Source: Ruminococcaceae bacterium UBA6855
GTDB lineage: Bacteria > Bacillota > Clostridia > Oscillospirales > Acutalibacteraceae
Assembly (NCBI GenBank): GCA_002451755.1
Contig: DKDF01000020.1
Coordinates: 1 to 22,233, forward strand
Length of the DNA stretch: 22,233 nt
Direction of reading: 5' to 3'
The notes beneath the pieces were generated by a model, which was not told where the DNA came from, searched no databases, and worked only from the letters and a program-made list of their open reading frames with translations. Below, piece by piece: positions 21,238 through 22,233 of the stretch (position 1 is its first letter; the number at the start of each line of letters is the position of its first letter). The position numbers and the translations under genes were made by a program.

Positions 21238-22233
21238 ACACAATCGCAGCATTGATAATGGGCGCGGCGGCCGCGGCGCTCGTCACCGCGTTGCTCGGGC
21301 TTGCCATAATTCCGTGGCTGAGAAAGCTCCATTTCGGGCAGACTATTCTTGAAATCGGTCCGAAGTGGCACGAGAAAAAGCAGGGCACGCCGACCATGGG
21401 CGGACTCATGTTTATCTTCGGCACAATAGCCGCAGTCGCAGTAACTGTTATTACCGACAAGCTCCTCGGCGGCGATATCGTCGACAGCAGCGCTACCGGC
21501 GCGTCGATAATCGAGCTTTATACGAAGTTCTACAGCGGCATTATCTTTGCTCTGAGCGTGGCGCTCATCGGTTTTGCCGATGACTATATAAAGGTCGTCA
21601 AAAAGCGCAACCTCGGTCTGACCGAGAAGCAGAAGACGGTGCTTCAGTCGCTCGTTATAATCGCTTATCTCGTCTCGCTCTATATGGGCATGGGCAAGGA
21701 ACCCTATATGTTCATCCCGTTTGCCGGCAATGTTCGCATGGACGTATTCTTCTGGATCTTCGGCTTTGTCGTTATATATGCCGCGATAAACGCAGTCAAT
21801 TTCACCGACGGCATCGACGGACTCTGCTCGAGCGTTACGATAACCTTCGGACTCTCCATGTGCGTTATTGCTTATATGCATAAATTTTTCGGCGTTTCGC
21901 TCATGGCGAGCATACTTGTCGGCGGATGCGCGGGCTTCCTTGTCTGGAACCACAACCCTGCAAAGGTGTTCATGGGCGACACGGGCTCGATGTTCCTCGG
22001 CGGCATGGTCGTCGCTATCGCGTATGCGCTCAACTGCCCGCTTATTCTGCTCCTGACGGGCATAATATATGTTATAGAGGGCGCATCCGACGTGCTCCAG
22101 ATAGGCTATTTCAAGATAACTCACGGCAAGCGCATCTTTAAGATGGCTCCCATTCATCATCATTTCGAGATGAGCGGCTGGAGCGAGAAGAAGATAGTCG
22201 CAGTGTTTTCGATAGTCAACGCTGTCGGCGGAT
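21234..22233 (+). CDS. mraY: Phospho-N-acetylmuramoyl-pentapeptide-transferase MraY (3' end outside the window)
   Basis: This integral membrane enzyme moves phospho-MurNAc-pentapeptide onto undecaprenyl phosphate, making lipid I. About 333 residues are visible. Motifs are KKQGTPTMGG near residue 50, the catalytic DD at 116-117 in FADDYIK, NFTDGIDGL (189-197), and HNPAKVFMGDTGS, followed by PIHHHFE with histidines 308-310, the loop found in MraY but not in other polyprenyl-phosphate transferases. The first 30 residues form a helix. A segment of about 20 residues before the catalytic aspartates (KLLGGDIVDSSATGASIIEL) looks longer than in Bacillus. ATG 21234 overlaps the murE stop (ATGA). GGGAGG lies about 8-14 bases before it. 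The frame is open at the window edge, so only the last few residues are likely missing. Confidence 0.97.
   Translation, partial: MNTIAALIMGAAAAALVTALLGLAIIPWLRKLHFGQTILEIGPKWHEKKQGTPTMGGLMFIFGTIAAVAVTVITDKLLGGDIVDSSATGASIIELYTKFYSGIIFALSVALIGFADDYIKVVKKRNLGLTEKQKTVLQSLVIIAYLVSLYMGMGKEPYMFIPFAGNVRMDVFFWIFGFVVIYAAINAVNFTDGIDGLCSSVTITFGLSMCVIAYMHKFFGVSLMASILVGGCAGFLVWNHNPAKVFMGDTGSMFLGGMVVAIAYALNCPLILLLTGIIYVIEGASDVLQIGYFKITHGKRIFKMAPIHHHFEMSGWSEKKIVAVFSIVNAVGG

Noticed and set aside
21141..22163. Minus-strand 340-codon frame opposite mraY
   Set aside because: Hydrophilic, histidine-rich product typical of the complement of a membrane protein gene; no start signals.
1..22233. Mobile elements, CRISPR, prophage or a defence island
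   Set aside because: No transposase or integrase frame, no regular spacer repeats, no phage genes and uniform housekeeping content.

Overview
The window is chromosomal housekeeping DNA from a low-to-mid GC Gram-positive bacterium, most likely an uncultured gut member of the Clostridia (Oscillospirales-like). Supporting signs are the ctsR-mcsA-mcsB-clpC heat-shock operon with CtsR heptad operators, a threonyl T-box, RNase Y with YmdB, Shine-Dalgarno sites close to AAGGAGG, sigma-A-type promoters, and a Bacillus-like division and cell wall cluster. The MurE carries a DNPR motif, which points to meso-diaminopimelate peptidoglycan. No transposase, CRISPR array, tRNA, rRNA or prophage gene was found.

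Layout, left to right. (1) Positions 1-1030 are the least ordinary part: a LexA-box promoter driving a 92-residue single-span membrane protein, a 44-residue cysteine-rich membrane microprotein on the minus strand, and a 61-residue orphan protein. (2) Positions 1050-5770 hold the CtsR-controlled ctsR-mcsA-mcsB-clpC operon, with two mirror-image triplets of CtsR heptads around one promoter, and a terminator directly after clpC. (3) Positions 5775-6500 carry a lone nucleotidyltransferase-fold gene with its own promoter, converging on the next operon through a shared hairpin. (4) Positions 6512-8294 (minus) are two sugar-phosphate isomerase/epimerase-like TIM-barrel genes in one transcript. (5) Positions 8324-9821 (minus) hold a sodium-dependent NSS/SNF transporter as a single-gene unit. 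(6) Positions 9853-12847 (minus) are rny, ymdB and a GNAT acetyltransferase, with a strong hairpin terminator between rny and ymdB. (7) Positions 12915-15234 hold a T-box riboswitch and thrS. (8) From 15287 to the end runs the mraZ-rsmH-ftsL-pbp-murE-mraY cluster, cut off inside mraY.

Functionally, the heat-shock operon marks damaged proteins with phosphoarginine (McsA/McsB) for ClpC and a Clp peptidase, and represses itself through CtsR. RNase Y and YmdB belong to RNA turnover. The final cluster builds septal peptidoglycan: cytoplasmic precursor (MurE), lipid I (MraY), transpeptidation (PBP) and divisome scaffold (FtsL), under probable MraZ control. The known operons look ordinary in content. 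The most promising unexplained items are the SOS-box membrane protein and the Cys-rich microprotein in the first kilobase. I did not find a convincing new multi-gene system.
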